A stretch of 45,000 nucleotides of DNA from Thermus hydrothermalis (lineage in GTDB: Bacteria > Deinococcota > Deinococci > Deinococcales > Thermaceae): contig NZ_JAKTNT010000018.1 in assembly GCF_022760925.1 (NCBI RefSeq), forward strand, positions 1 through 45,000, written 5' to 3'. The notes beneath the pieces are model-generated. The model was not told the origin of the DNA and did not search any database. It saw nothing but the letters and a program-made list of their open reading frames with translations. A program made the translations under genes and the position numbers. Positions within the stretch are counted from its first letter, which is position 1; the number at the start of each line of letters is the position of its first letter. Of the stretch, positions 16,743 to 25,167 are shown in pieces.

Positions 16743-17414
16743 GTGAAGGCCATGCGGGGCCGCCTTTTCGTCATGACCGGGGCCAGCGGGGTGGGGAAGG
16801 GTACGGTGCGGGCCAAGGTGTTGGAGCGCACCCGCCTCTTCTACTCCATCTCCATGACCACCCGTTCCCCAAGGCCCGGGGAGCGGGACGGGGTGGACTA
16901 CTACTTCGTGGACCGCCCCACCTTTGAGGCCCTCCTTGCCCAGGACGGCTTTCTGGAGTACGCCGAGTACGTGGGCCACCTCTACGGCACCCCCAGGGCC
17001 CCGGTGGAGCGGGCCCTGGCCCGGGGGGAGGACGTCCTCTTGGAGATTGAGGTGCAAGGGGCCTTGCAGGTGCGCAAGAAGGTGCCGGAGGCGGTCCTCA
17101 TCTTCCTGCTTCCCCCGTCCCTCTCCGAGCTCAAGCGCCGCCTGGTCTACCGGGGAAAGGATAGCCCGGAGAAGATCGCCAAGCGCTTGGCGCAGGCGGA
17201 GTGGGAGATCCAAAACGCCCACCTCTTTGACTACGTGGTGGTGAACGATGTCCTGGAGGAGGCGGTGGCGGACTTCTTGGCCATCCTCACCGCCGAAAGG
17301 CGGCGCACCCCTCGGATGGCCTGGGCCCTCCAGAAGGCTTTGGAGCGGGACCCGGACCTGGAAAGCGAACTGGACGAGATTCTAAGGAGGAACCATGGCG
17401 GAACCGGGCATTGA
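16743..17414 (+). CDS. gmk: Guanylate kinase
   Basis: A 223-residue kinase that phosphorylates GMP to GDP with ATP. The P-loop is GASGVGKG (13-20), followed by the GMP-binding segment ([19 protein letters not shown]) and the lid region ([21 protein letters not shown]). It is somewhat longer than the usual 205-210 residues because of a C-terminal tail. The GTG start fits the -10 box 6 nt upstream; ATG 16752 is an alternative. It overlaps rpoZ by 20 nt. The gmk-rpoZ-coaBC order is common in bacteria. Confidence 0.96.
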   Translation: MKAMRGRLFVMTGASGVGKGTVRAKVLERTRLFYSISMTTRSPRPGERDGVDYYFVDRPTFEALLAQDGFLEYAEYVGHLYGTPRAPVERALARGEDVLLEIEVQGALQVRKKVPEAVLIFLLPPSLSELKRRLVYRGKDSPEKIAKRLAQAEWEIQNAHLFDYVVVNDVLEEAVADFLAILTAERRRTPRMAWALQKALERDPDLESELDEILRRNHGGTGH

Positions 17415-17694
17415 CAAGCTTTTCGGTATGGTGGATTCCAAGTACCGCCTCACCGTGGTGGTGGCCAAGCGGGCGCAACAGCTTTTGCGCCACCGCTTCA
17501 AGAACACGGTGTTGGAACCGGAGGAGAGGCCCAAGATGCGGACCCTCGAGGGTCTCTTTGACGACCCTAACCCCGTGACCTGGGCCATGAAGGAGCTCCA
17601 CACCGGCCGGCTGGTCTTCGGGGAGAACCTGGTCCCCGAGGACCGGCTGCAGAAGGAGATGGAAAAGCTTTACCCCGTGGAAGAGGAGGGCTAG
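17395..17694 (+). CDS. rpoZ: RNA polymerase omega subunit
   Basis: A 99-residue omega subunit that wraps the C-terminal tail of beta-prime and aids RNA polymerase assembly. [30 protein letters not shown] is the conserved N-terminal helix region; the acidic tail ends VEEEG. AAGGAGGA lies just before the ATG, inside gmk. Its TAG is followed at once by the coaBC GTG, so the genes are co-translated. Confidence 0.97.
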   Translation: MAEPGIDKLFGMVDSKYRLTVVVAKRAQQLLRHRFKNTVLEPEERPKMRTLEGLFDDPNPVTWAMKELHTGRLVFGENLVPEDRLQKEMEKLYPVEEEG

Positions 17695-18885
17695 GTGGCC
17701 CGGGTCCTGGTGGCGGCGAGCGGAGGGGTGGCGGCCATCAAGGTGCCCCACCTCCTCCGCCTCCTCCGCCAGGCGGGGCACGAGGTGCGGGTCCTCGCCA
17801 CCCCCCGGGCCTTGGCCTTTGTCACCCCCCTTTCCCTGGCGGTGGCCGCCGGGGGGGAGGTGGCCACGGAGGAGGCTTGGTTCCAACCCCACGGCCGGGC
17901 CCTCCACATAGAGCTCGCCCGCTGGGCCGAGGTGGTCCTGGTGGCCCCCGCCACCGCCGACGCCCTGGCCAAGGCGGCCCTGGGCCTGGCGGATGACCTT
18001 CTTTCCGCCACCCTCCTCGCCGGGGCCAAGCGGGTGGCCTGGGCCCCGGCCATGAACGAGGCCATGTGGCTCGCTCCCCAGACCCAAGGCCACGTAGAGC
18101 GGCTCAAGGCCTTGGGCCACGCCTTCTTCGGCCCCGCCCACGGCCCCCTGGCCGCGGTGGGGGAAGGGGAGGGGTGGGGGCGGATGCTGGAGCCGGAAGC
18201 GCTTTTGGAGCGCTTGGAGGCCCTGCTCACCCCCAAGGACCTCCAGGGCCTTAGGCTCGTGGTTTCCGCCGGGCCCACCCGGGAGTATTTGGACCCCGTG
18301 CGTTTCCTCTCCAACCCTTCCTCGGGGCGCATGGGATACGCCGTGGCCGAGGCGGCCCGGGATAGGGGGGCGGAGGTGGTCCTGGTGGCGGGGCCCACCG
18401 CTCTCCCCGACCCTTGGGGGGTCAAGGTGGTGCGGGTGGAAAGCGCCTTGGAGATGCGGGAGGCCATCCTGGCCCACTACCCTTGGGCCGAGGCAGTGGT
18501 CATGGCGGCGGCGGTGGCCGACTACCGCCCCGAGACCACCCTGGCCGACAAGGAGCCCAAGGTGGAGGCGGAACGGGTCCTTCGCCTGGTGCCCAACCCC
18601 GACATCCTCAAGGAGCTCGGGGAAAGGAAAGGGGACAGGGTCTTGGTGGGCTTCGCCATGGAAACCCGGGAGGGGTTGGAAAGGGCCCGGGGGAAGCTTG
18701 TCCGCAAGAACCTGGACCTCATCGTCCTGAACTGGGTAAACCGGGAGGGGGTGGGGTTTGGGAGCCTGGAAAACGAGGTGGTCCTCCTCCTGAGGGACGG
18801 GCGGGTCATAGAGCTTCCCCGGATGCCCAAGCGCCAGGTGGCCCACCGTATACTGGATTTCGTCAAAGAGTTTTGGAAAGCCTAA
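17695..18885 (+). CDS. coaBC: Phosphopantothenoylcysteine decarboxylase/synthetase CoaBC
   Basis: A 396-residue bifunctional coenzyme A enzyme. The CoaC flavoprotein domain (about 1-170) has the ASGGVAA start, the active His in [24 protein letters not shown] and the PAMNEAMW substrate clamp. The CoaB domain (about 180-396) has [27 protein letters not shown], the nucleotide-binding loop, and [11 protein letters not shown]. It converts 4'-phosphopantothenate plus cysteine to 4'-phosphopantetheine, using CTP. The GTG start is immediately after the rpoZ stop. A TATACT inside its 3' end (18849-18854) could serve argR. Confidence 0.96.
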   Translation: MARVLVAASGGVAAIKVPHLLRLLRQAGHEVRVLATPRALAFVTPLSLAVAAGGEVATEEAWFQPHGRALHIELARWAEVVLVAPATADALAKAALGLADDLLSATLLAGAKRVAWAPAMNEAMWLAPQTQGHVERLKALGHAFFGPAHGPLAAVGEGEGWGRMLEPEALLERLEALLTPKDLQGLRLVVSAGPTREYLDPVRFLSNPSSGRMGYAVAEAARDRGAEVVLVAGPTALPDPWGVKVVRVESALEMREAILAHYPWAEAVVMAAAVADYRPETTLADKEPKVEAERVLRLVPNPDILKELGERKGDRVLVGFAMETREGLERARGKLVRKNLDLIVLNWVNREGVGFGSLENEVVLLLRDGRVIELPRMPKRQVAHRILDFVKEFWKA

Positions 18886-18895
18886 CGGGGTGAGT

Positions 18896-19381
18896 ATGCG
18901 CAGCAAGGCCGAGCGGCACCGCGCGATACAGGAGATCGTGAGCCGGGAGGAGATCGGCACCCAGAAGGAGTTGGTGGAGCGCCTGCGGCAGCTAGGCTTT
19001 GAGGTGACCCAGGCCACGGTGAGCCGGGATATCGCCGAGCTCCGCCTGGCCCGCATCGCCTTGGGCAAGGGGCGGCACAAGTACGCCCTACCTTCCGTGG
19101 AGCTTCCCGAGGACGTTTACGAGGAGCTCAAACGGCAGTTCGGCCTTTTCGTCAAGGACGTGGACCGGGGTGGGAACATCCTGGTGGTGAAGACCGCCGA
19201 GGGGCACGCCTCGGGGATCGCCCTCCTCCTAGACCGCCTGAAGCGGGACGAGATCGTGGGCACCTTGGCGGGGGAGGACACCATCCTGGTGGTGGCCCGT
19301 ACGGAGCCGGAGGCCAAGGCCTTGGAGGAGGAGCTCGGGGAGTTGCTCTTGGCGGGCAGGGCCCTCAAGGGAGGGGCATAG
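18896..19381 (+). CDS. argR: Arginine repressor ArgR
   Basis: A 161-residue repressor. The winged helix (about 1-70) includes [30 protein letters not shown]; the C-terminal hexamerisation and arginine-binding domain includes [24 protein letters not shown] and [17 protein letters not shown]. It represses arginine genes when arginine binds. In T. thermophilus ArgR has also been reported to bind the promoter of the main lysine cluster, which is relevant to the lysJK locus at 28.6-31 kb. ATG 18896 follows GGGGTGAG; an in-frame GTG at 18890 is an alternative. Confidence 0.94.
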   Translation: MRSKAERHRAIQEIVSREEIGTQKELVERLRQLGFEVTQATVSRDIAELRLARIALGKGRHKYALPSVELPEDVYEELKRQFGLFVKDVDRGGNILVVKTAEGHASGIALLLDRLKRDEIVGTLAGEDTILVVARTEPEAKALEEELGELLLAGRALKGGA

Positions 19382-19396
19382 GGCCCAAGGTCCCAA

Positions 19397-20008
19397 GTGG
19401 TTGAACTCTTTCTCAAGTCTTTCCTCACCCTCTTCGTGGTCATGGACCCGGTGGGGCTGGTTCCCGTCTTCTTGGCCTTGGCGGGGGACCGCCCCCCGAA
19501 GAAGCAGGCCCAGATCGCCGCCAGGGCGGTGCTGGTGGCGGGGGGGCTTCTCGTGGCCTTTTTCTTCTTCGGAAGGGGGCTTTTGGCGCATCTCGGGATT
19601 AGCCTCGAGGCCCTCCGCATCGCCGGGGGCATCCTCCTCTTCCGCATCGCCACCGAAATGGTCTTCGCCCACCACGAACGGGAAACCGAAGAGGAAAAGG
19701 ACGAGGCCCTGGTCCGGGCGGACATCTCCGTCTTCCCCTTGGCCATCCCCCTTATCGCCGGGCCCGGGGCCTTGGCCAGCGTTCTCATCCTGGGCGGGGA
19801 GGCCCGGATGGTGGTGGGGGGGTGGGCGGTGGTCCTCTTTAGCGCCTTTCTGGTGCTCCTTCTGGCCTACCTCTTTTTACGGGCCGCTTCCGGGATACGC
19901 CGGGCCCTGGGGCGCACGGGGGTGAACGTGGTGACCCGGGTGCTGGGCCTTCTGCTTGCTGCCCTTGCGGTGCAGTACGTGGCCGACGGGGTTAAGGGCC
20001 TCCTTTAG
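19397..20008 (+). CDS. MarC-family integral membrane protein
   Basis: A 203-residue protein with about six hydrophobic segments. The family signatures [15 protein letters not shown] (about 15-29) and [19 protein letters not shown] (about 113-131) are clear. MarC/SnatA proteins are inner-membrane proteins, some of which have been linked to amino-acid export; the substrate here is unknown. A hydrophilic loop ([14 protein letters not shown]) separates the two halves, which look like an inverted repeat fold. The GTG start is 15 nt after argR, so it may be read from the same transcript. Its end overlaps a convergent gene by 17 nt. Confidence 0.9.
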   Translation: MVELFLKSFLTLFVVMDPVGLVPVFLALAGDRPPKKQAQIAARAVLVAGGLLVAFFFFGRGLLAHLGISLEALRIAGGILLFRIATEMVFAHHERETEEEKDEALVRADISVFPLAIPLIAGPGALASVLILGGEARMVVGGWAVVLFSAFLVLLLAYLFLRAASGIRRALGRTGVNVVTRVLGLLLAALAVQYVADGVKGLL

Positions 20009-21158
20009 CCCGGTACATGCGGCGGTCCGCCTCCCGCAAAAGGGCCTCCAGGTCCTCGCCTTCCACCTCCACCCCGCCCGCCGCCACCCCGTAGGGGAGG
20101 CTTTGCCGCAGCCGGGCGATGAGGGCGGGGATTTCCTCCTGGGAAAGGCCCAGGTGGAGGCTCACGAACTCGTCCCCCCCCACCCGGAAGGCCAGGTCCC
20201 GGCGGCGGGAGAGGTTTTTCAGGGCCTGGGCCAGGGCTTTCAAGGCCTGGTCCCCGGCGGCGTGCCCTTCCCGGTCGTTTAGGGTCTTAAGGCCGTTCAG
20301 GTCCCAGTAGATGAGGGCCAAGGGCTCTCCCAGGGCCTGGGCCTCGGCGCGGAGCTTGGGGAAGGTTTCTTCTAGCGCCCGGCGGTTTCCCAAGCCCGTG
20401 AGGGGGTCGGTGCGGGCCGCCCTTTCCAGGGCCTGGCGCTCCTTCAAGGCCTTGAGGAGGAGGGCGGCTTCCAGGGCGAAGGCCTGGGCCAATTCTAGAG
20501 AAAGGGGGGTAAAGGCCTCGGGGTCGCGGAAGTTGTCCAGGTTCATGGCCGCCAGCACCTCGCCCTCGAGGACGATGGGCAGGCCCAAGGTGGCCTGGAT
20601 TTCCAAGAGGCGGCCGTGCTCAAAAAAGGCGGGCCGGGCCTCCACGGTGCTCAGGCTGGAGAGGTGGCGGATCTCAGGTCCTTTGAGCACCCGGGGGCGG
20701 CCCCTGAGCCAGTTGTCCACCCCAAGCCCGTACCAGGCGAGCTCCTCCTCCAAGGAGGTGCGGGCCCCCAGGAGGGCTTCGGAGAAACCCTCCTGGGCCA
20801 CCAGGTAAAAGTACCCTCCTTCCCGAAGCAAAATGCTCCCCGCTTCCGCCCCGGGCACCGCAGCCACCGCTTCCCGGATCAGGTCCTGCAAAAGCCCCTC
20901 GGGCTCCTCGTGCTGCAAAAGCCCCCGCAACACCTTAAGAAGCCCCTTGTAAGCCCGGGCCTGCACCGAGAGGTCCGTGGTTTCCAGGAGAAGGAGGTAG
21001 GTCCCCGTGGGGGACGGGAGGCGGGCTACCCGGTAGCTCCTCTCCCCATGGACCAGGGTGTCCCCTTCGGGTAGGGGTAGGTCTTGGGCCAGGGCGTTCC
21101 GCTCCACCCTCCCCTCCTGCAGGTGGAAGACCGGGTAGGGGGCTTCCATGGGGTTCAT
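19992..21158 (-). CDS. GAF-GGDEF diguanylate cyclase
   Basis: A 388-residue cytosolic protein. A short N-terminal sensor-like region precedes a GAF domain (about residues 75-220, AVPGAEAGSILLREGGYFYLVAQEGF to LPIVLEGEVLAAMNLDN) and a C-terminal GGDEF domain (about 235-385) with an intact catalytic GGDEF near residue 327. An RxxD inhibitory site (RRRD) sits exactly five residues before GGDEF, so feedback by c-di-GMP is likely. It should make c-di-GMP from GTP; the GAF ligand is unknown. The ATG overlaps the recN stop, so it is the second gene of a recN operon. Confidence 0.93.
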   Translation of the reverse strand: MNPMEAPYPVFHLQEGRVERNALAQDLPLPEGDTLVHGERSYRVARLPSPTGTYLLLLETTDLSVQARAYKGLLKVLRGLLQHEEPEGLLQDLIREAVAAVPGAEAGSILLREGGYFYLVAQEGFSEALLGARTSLEEELAWYGLGVDNWLRGRPRVLKGPEIRHLSSLSTVEARPAFFEHGRLLEIQATLGLPIVLEGEVLAAMNLDNFRDPEAFTPLSLELAQAFALEAALLLKALKERQALERAARTDPLTGLGNRRALEETFPKLRAEAQALGEPLALIYWDLNGLKTLNDREGHAAGDQALKALAQALKNLSRRRDLAFRVGGDEFVSLHLGLSQEEIPALIARLRQSLPYGVAAGGVEVEGEDLEALLREADRRMYRAKGGP

Positions 21159-22717
21159 CGCGCCTCCAGGAGGAGCCTGGCGTGGGAGAGGGCGGCCTCG
21201 GTGTACTGGCCCGAGAGGAGGCGGGCGAGCTCCCGCACCCTTTCCTCCCCCTCCAGCACCTCCACCCGCACCTCCCCCTCTTCCTTCACCACCTTAAGGT
21301 GGCGGTGGGCCCGGGCGGCCACCTGGGGCAGGTGGGTCACCACCAGGACCTGGCGCTTTTCCCCCAGGCGGGCGAGGCGCTCGGCGAGCTTCCAGGCGGT
21401 TTCCCCGCCCACCCCGGTGTCCATCTCGTCAAAGACCACCGTGGGGGCCTCGGCCCCGGTGAGGAGGGCGAGGGAGAGGGCGATGCGGGAAAGCTCCCCC
21501 CCGCTGGCGGCGGAGAGGGGGGAGAGGGGTAGGCGGGGATGGGCGGCGAAGCGAAAGGCCACCTCCTCCAGGCCAAAGGCCCCGGGCTCGGGCAAGGGGG
21601 TGAGGGCCACCTGGAAGCGGGCCTGGGGGAGGCCTAAGGCGGCGAGCTCCTCCTCCATGGCCCGGGCGAGCTTCTTGGCCGCCCCTTGCCGGGCCTGGCT
21701 TAGCTCCGCCCCTAGCCGGAGGAGCGTTTCTTCTGCCTTCAGGAGGTCCTTTCGCACCTCAAAAAGGCGTTCCTCACCCCCTTCCAAGGCGGCAAGCTCC
21801 GCCTTGGCCCGCTCCCCGTGGGCCAGGACCTCCTCCAGGGTGGGGCCGTACTTGCGCTTGAGGCGCTCCAGGAGGGCGAGGCGTTCCTCCAGTTGGGCCA
21901 GGCGGCCAGGGTCGGCCTCGAGGCCCTCCAAGTACGCCTCTAGCTCCCGCGCCACCGCCTCCGCCCCCTCCAGGGCGGCCTCCAGGTCCTTGGCCAGGGC
22001 CTCCAGGGCGGGGTCGTACCGCCCCCCCTGGCGAAGCTCCCGCACGGCGTTTTCCCAAGGGGAAAGCCCCTCTTCGGTGAGGAGCGCATAGGCCTTCCCC
22101 GCCCGTTCCCGCAAGGTTTCCAGGTGCCGTAGGCGCCGGGCCTCCTCCTCCAGCTCTAGGTCTTCCCCGGGACGGGGCTTGGCCTCTTGGATTTCCCGGA
22201 GTTGGAAGCGCAGGAGGTCTTCCCGCTCGCTTTTGGCCCGCAGGGCCTCCTCCAGGGCCTCTTTTTCCTGAAGGAGAGCCTGGTAGCGGGCGTGGGCTTC
22301 CCGGTAGGCCTGGAGGTGGCCGGGGGGGAGGAGGGCGTCCAGGAGCTCCCGCTGGCGCCTGGGGGAAAGCAGGGCCAAGGCGGCGTGTTGCGCATGGAGG
22401 GAGAGCCAGCGTTCCGCCTCCTCCTGGAGTTCCCTCAGGCTCACCACCTCCCCGTCTATGCGGGGCGTGGAGCGGACCCCCACCCTTCGGGAAAGCACCC
22501 GCTCCCCTTCCCCCTGGAAGAAGGCGGTGACCAGGAGGCTATCCCCATAGGGCCCGATAAGCCCCTCGGCCCGCTCCCCCAAAAGGAGGGCCAAGGCGTC
22601 CACCAGGAGGCTTTTCCCGGCCCCCGTTTCCCCGGTGAGGACGTTGAGACCGGGGGCGAGCTCCAGGGTGGCCTCGCGGATGGCGGCGAGGTTTTTCACC
22701 TCGAGGCGGACGAGCAT
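21155..22717 (-). CDS. recN: DNA repair protein RecN
   Basis: A 520-residue SMC-like ATPase for double-strand-break repair. Walker A is GETGAGKS (29-36), the ABC signature is LSAASGGELSRIALSLAL and Walker B is PTVVFDEMDTGVGG. The central part (about 150-350) is a Leu/Glu/Ala-rich coiled coil, shorter than in SMC proteins, as expected for RecN. Promoter TACAAT lies 8 nt before the ATG. It is co-transcribed with the downstream diguanylate cyclase, an unusual pairing. Confidence 0.96.
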   Translation of the reverse strand: MLVRLEVKNLAAIREATLELAPGLNVLTGETGAGKSLLVDALALLLGERAEGLIGPYGDSLLVTAFFQGEGERVLSRRVGVRSTPRIDGEVVSLRELQEEAERWLSLHAQHAALALLSPRRQRELLDALLPPGHLQAYREAHARYQALLQEKEALEEALRAKSEREDLLRFQLREIQEAKPRPGEDLELEEEARRLRHLETLRERAGKAYALLTEEGLSPWENAVRELRQGGRYDPALEALAKDLEAALEGAEAVARELEAYLEGLEADPGRLAQLEERLALLERLKRKYGPTLEEVLAHGERAKAELAALEGGEERLFEVRKDLLKAEETLLRLGAELSQARQGAAKKLARAMEEELAALGLPQARFQVALTPLPEPGAFGLEEVAFRFAAHPRLPLSPLSAASGGELSRIALSLALLTGAEAPTVVFDEMDTGVGGETAWKLAERLARLGEKRQVLVVTHLPQVAARAHRHLKVVKEEGEVRVEVLEGEERVRELARLLSGQYTEAALSHARLLLEAR

Positions 22718-22725
22718 CTTCTCCC

Positions 22726-22731
22726 ATTGTA
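22726..22731 (-). promoter_or_regulatory. recN -10 box TACAAT (minus strand)
   Basis: TACAAT on the minus strand ends 8 nt before the recN ATG. Confidence 0.55.
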
Positions 22732-22745
22732 AAGGCGTGGGGGTG

Positions 22746-24341
22746 CTAGGCTAGGGTGATGCGGTCGCGCCCCGTTTCCTTGGCCCGGAGGAGGGCGTAA
22801 TCGGCTTTGAGCACCCACTCCTCCACCTCCTCTAGCCCATTGGGTGTCTTGCCGCCTGCTATCCCTGCGGAAAGGGTTAAAGGGTAGGGGATAGGTTCCA
22901 CCTTCTGGGCGCGGAAGCGGGATCGGATCCGCTCCACCACTTCCATGGCTGCCCGCTGGTCTGCGCCGTAGAGAAGCAGGAGAAATTCCTCGCCACCATA
23001 GCGCACCGCCACGTCTTCTCGGCGAAGGCTTCCTTGGAGGATGCGGCCTAGGGCCTTGAGCACTTGGTCTCCCACAGCGTGGCCGAAGGCGTCGTTGATG
23101 CGCTTGAAGTGGTCAATATCCAGTAGGGCAACGCTTAGGGGATTATGGTAACGCCTGGTTAGGGAAAGGAGCTTGGGGAGCTCTACCTCGAGGCCCCGGC
23201 GGTTGAGAAGCCCGGTGAGGGGATCGGTCAGCGCCAAGGTACCCCACTCCACCTGCTTGAGCACTTGGCGAAGCCGCTCGCCTAGGAGAGAGAGCAAGCC
23301 TTCGGGAAGAGGTTCTTTAGGAGGTTTTCGGAGGTATAGGTGGGCGGATTCCCCGTTCATAGGTACCTTTAGGCTATAGGGGGTGCGGAGCCCCACAAGC
23401 CCTCGCCTGCTGAGGACCTCGAGGCCCACCGCTTCGGGGATCAAGGTGCGGGTGGCTTCCAATGCGCCTATTAGGACTGCTTCGGGGCTAAGGGTTTGGG
23501 TGATCCGGGGAGTAAGGCGAGCAAGCTCCCTCAGAAATCGTATCCAGCGCAAGTTCTTTTCTTCCGTGCGCTTCCATTCCAGGTGGTGCGCATAAAGGAG
23601 ACCCAAAGACCCCACTATCCCCCCGTAGAGGGCCAGTATGCGCATGGCTATTGGAAAATTGTCTACGAAAAAGAGGATGGGATACACAAACAAACCGCTT
23701 AAGGCCAAAGCTTGGTAGGTGAAGGAAGGCTCTCCCTGGGGAGTTCTAGCTATCCCAATCGCTAAGAACACGTAACCTAGGGTTCTTAAAAGGTGGAGGG
23801 GGTCTCCGGTTTGGCCTTGCGTATAAGGGGAGGCCATACCTTCGGTGAGGAGGAAAAGTAACCCTACGCCCCATAGAGACCTGTCATCGGGTCCTGTATG
23901 AAAAAGCGTTTCTAATTTGGGAAGGACCAGGAAGAGAAGCGCGAGGTTCCAAGCAATGTAAAGCGCATTCAAGCCAAGCCCCGCTTGCGCTAGAACCTCT
24001 ATTCCCAAAAGCCCTAGAGGAAGCAGAAAAAGGGTTATGCGAGGTGGGTGGCCTGGTACTTGTAGGATGCCTAGGGCTAGGCTAACGTAACCCAGAAGAG
24101 CGAAAAGGGTTTCTAAGAGAACTCGTTGCGTACTATCTAAGAAAAGTTCCAGGCTTCCCACCGCATCGCTGAAACCAAAAAAGAGGAGGCTAAGACCCCA
24201 AAAGGGCTTTCTACGGGTGAGAAGGTATCCTCCAGCAGCTAACCCTACCCAGGGAAGGAGGGTGTGTTCGCTCCAGAATGAAGTGCGAGGCGAAAGACCG
24301 AGGATAACGAGAAGCAGAAGGCTCAACCCCAAGTAAGCCAC
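22746..24341 (-). CDS. Membrane-anchored GGDEF diguanylate cyclase
   Basis: A 531-residue protein. Residues 1 to about 230 hold roughly seven or eight hydrophobic segments (for example YLGLSLLLLVILGL and LLFLVLPKLETLF), giving a 7TM-type membrane sensor. A divergent linker of GAF size follows (about 240-355), then a GGDEF domain with GGEEF near residue 448 and an RxxD inhibitory site (RRED) five residues before it. It should make c-di-GMP in response to an unknown membrane signal. Base composition is visibly lower in GC than its neighbours, especially in the membrane part, suggesting later acquisition or relaxed composition. GTG start 6 nt after TAAACT. Confidence 0.9.
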   Translation of the reverse strand: MAYLGLSLLLLVILGLSPRTSFWSEHTLLPWVGLAAGGYLLTRRKPFWGLSLLFFGFSDAVGSLELFLDSTQRVLLETLFALLGYVSLALGILQVPGHPPRITLFLLPLGLLGIEVLAQAGLGLNALYIAWNLALLFLVLPKLETLFHTGPDDRSLWGVGLLFLLTEGMASPYTQGQTGDPLHLLRTLGYVFLAIGIARTPQGEPSFTYQALALSGLFVYPILFFVDNFPIAMRILALYGGIVGSLGLLYAHHLEWKRTEEKNLRWIRFLRELARLTPRITQTLSPEAVLIGALEATRTLIPEAVGLEVLSRRGLVGLRTPYSLKVPMNGESAHLYLRKPPKEPLPEGLLSLLGERLRQVLKQVEWGTLALTDPLTGLLNRRGLEVELPKLLSLTRRYHNPLSVALLDIDHFKRINDAFGHAVGDQVLKALGRILQGSLRREDVAVRYGGEEFLLLLYGADQRAAMEVVERIRSRFRAQKVEPIPYPLTLSAGIAGGKTPNGLEEVEEWVLKADYALLRAKETGRDRITLA

Positions 24342-24347
24342 AAGCCC

Positions 24348-24353
24348 AGTTTA
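24348..24353 (-). promoter_or_regulatory. -10 box TAAACT (minus strand), leaderless start
   Basis: TAAACT on the minus strand ends 6 nt before the GTG at 24341. Confidence 0.55.
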
Positions 24354-24384
24354 AACCCGGGTGTTCCCTTGGGAGCGGTTATCC

Positions 24385-24406
24385 GCCCTTGGCAATTGGC
24401 AAGGGC
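24385..24406. repeat. 22-bp near-perfect palindrome
   Basis: GCCCTTG (24385-24391) and CAAGGGC (24400-24406) flank a central GCAATTGG. It lies between the membrane GGDEF gene and the tRNA promoter and could be an operator for either side. No known factor is assigned. Confidence 0.5.
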
Positions 24407-24425
24407 TGGACCTCCTCGTGGGTGG

Positions 24426-24454
24426 TTGCAGGCTTTGGAGGGAGCGGGTAGACT
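24426..24454 (+). promoter_or_regulatory. tRNA operon promoter, TTGCAG-17-TAGACT
   Basis: -35 TTGCAG (24426-24431), 17-nt spacer, -10 TAGACT (24449-24454). A small hairpin (GGGGC/GCCCC, 24463-24476) lies between it and the first tRNA. Confidence 0.75.
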
Positions 24455-24485
24455 GAACCTCTGGGGCTGATGCCCCTCGTTTTGG

Positions 24486-24560
24486 GGCCCCATCGTCTAG
24501 CGGTCAGGACGCGGCCCTCTCAAGGCCGAAACGGGGGTTCGATTCCCCCTGGGGTCACCA
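24486..24560 (+). tRNA. tRNA-Glu (CTC)
   Basis: 75 nt including encoded CCA. Acceptor stem GGCCCCA/TGGGGTC with one G-T pair; anticodon stem CGGCC/GGCCG around loop CTCTCAA, giving anticodon CTC (reads GAG, the main Glu codon here); T arm with GGTTCGATT. It is followed after 1 nt by tRNA-Val. Confidence 0.97.
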
Positions 24561-24561
24561 C

Positions 24562-24638
24562 GGGCGGCTAGCTCAGTTGGTCAGAGCGCTCGCCTTACAA
24601 GCGAGAGGTCAGAGGTTCAAATCCTCTGCCGCCCACCA
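24562..24638 (+). tRNA. tRNA-Val (TAC)
   Basis: 77 nt including encoded CCA. Acceptor stem GGGCGGC/GCCGCCC; anticodon stem CTCGC/GCGAG around loop CTTACAA, giving anticodon TAC; T arm with GGTTCAAAT. A terminator follows 13 nt downstream. Confidence 0.97.
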
Positions 24639-24651
24639 CCATAAAAAGCCA

Positions 24652-24690
24652 AAACTCCCCGCCTTGATAGTAGGACGGGGAGTTTCTTTT
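24652..24690 (+). terminator. Terminator of the tRNA pair
   Basis: AAACTCCCCG (24652-24661) pairs with CGGGGAGTTT (24676-24685), loop 14 nt, followed by CTTTT. Strong rho-independent form. Confidence 0.88.
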
Positions 24691-25167
24691 ATAGATCCAT
24701 TCTGCATCTCTTGGAAGAGATGTCGTTGCTCACGCTTAAGAGAGCATTGTCTTGCGGGCTTTCCCTAACACATCGCCAGGCATACCCGGACGATAGTAGG
24801 ATCCATTATTGGGTGGGGTGTTGGCGGGGCTTCCCTCAGGGTCCGCGACCCCGCTTTCCAAAGCCGTTGCCTCTCTTTTTAGTCTTTCTTCCATCCCCTC
24901 GAGGGCCTCTTGTGCGCAGAAGCACAAGGTGTTCCCGCAATCTCCTTCTTCGGGGGTCTATACCGCTTCCGGGGTGTGGGGGCAAAGTACTTGTCGGGGG
25001 CTTCCATCCCGAGTGCCAGTATGTGGCTGCCTTTTTACGCCGGCGAGTTTATCCTGCCCTTCGGGTAAGGTGGTGTATCTTTTAGGAAGGCGTCGCGCGT
25101 TTGCTTGAAGAATGTTTGGTCTGTTTGCGCAGGGGAAAGCGAGGAAAGGGGTAGGCGGAGAGGCGAG
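24691..25167. other. 477-bp intergenic stretch of lower GC, no supported gene
   Basis: Composition is less GC-rich than the chromosome around it. The short open frames on both strands show no recognisable family, signal or ribosome site. The stretch contains one CCTCGAGG copy (24897) and an inverted repeat TTGTG-N8-CACAA (24910-24927). A possible -10 TATCTT is at 25075-25080 for the downstream methyltransferase, without a good -35. It may be debris of earlier insertions next to the tRNA genes. Confidence 0.6.
24910..24927. promoter_or_regulatory. Possible Rex-type operator
   Basis: TTGTG (24910-24914) and CACAA (24923-24927) are separated by 8 nt, matching the outer half-sites and spacing of the Rex consensus (TTGTGAA-N4-TTCACAA), but the inner AA/TT pairs are absent. 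No adjacent gene start on either strand makes the target obvious. Confidence 0.3.

Noticed and set aside
24736-24927. Minus-strand frame of 63 residues in the accessory intergenic stretch
   Set aside because: Reasonable amino-acid mix but no recognisable motif, no ribosome site and no promoter at the right distance; left as non-coding.
24691-25167. Possible CRISPR array or insertion sequence
   Set aside because: No regularly spaced direct repeats, no terminal inverted repeats and no transposase frame were found.
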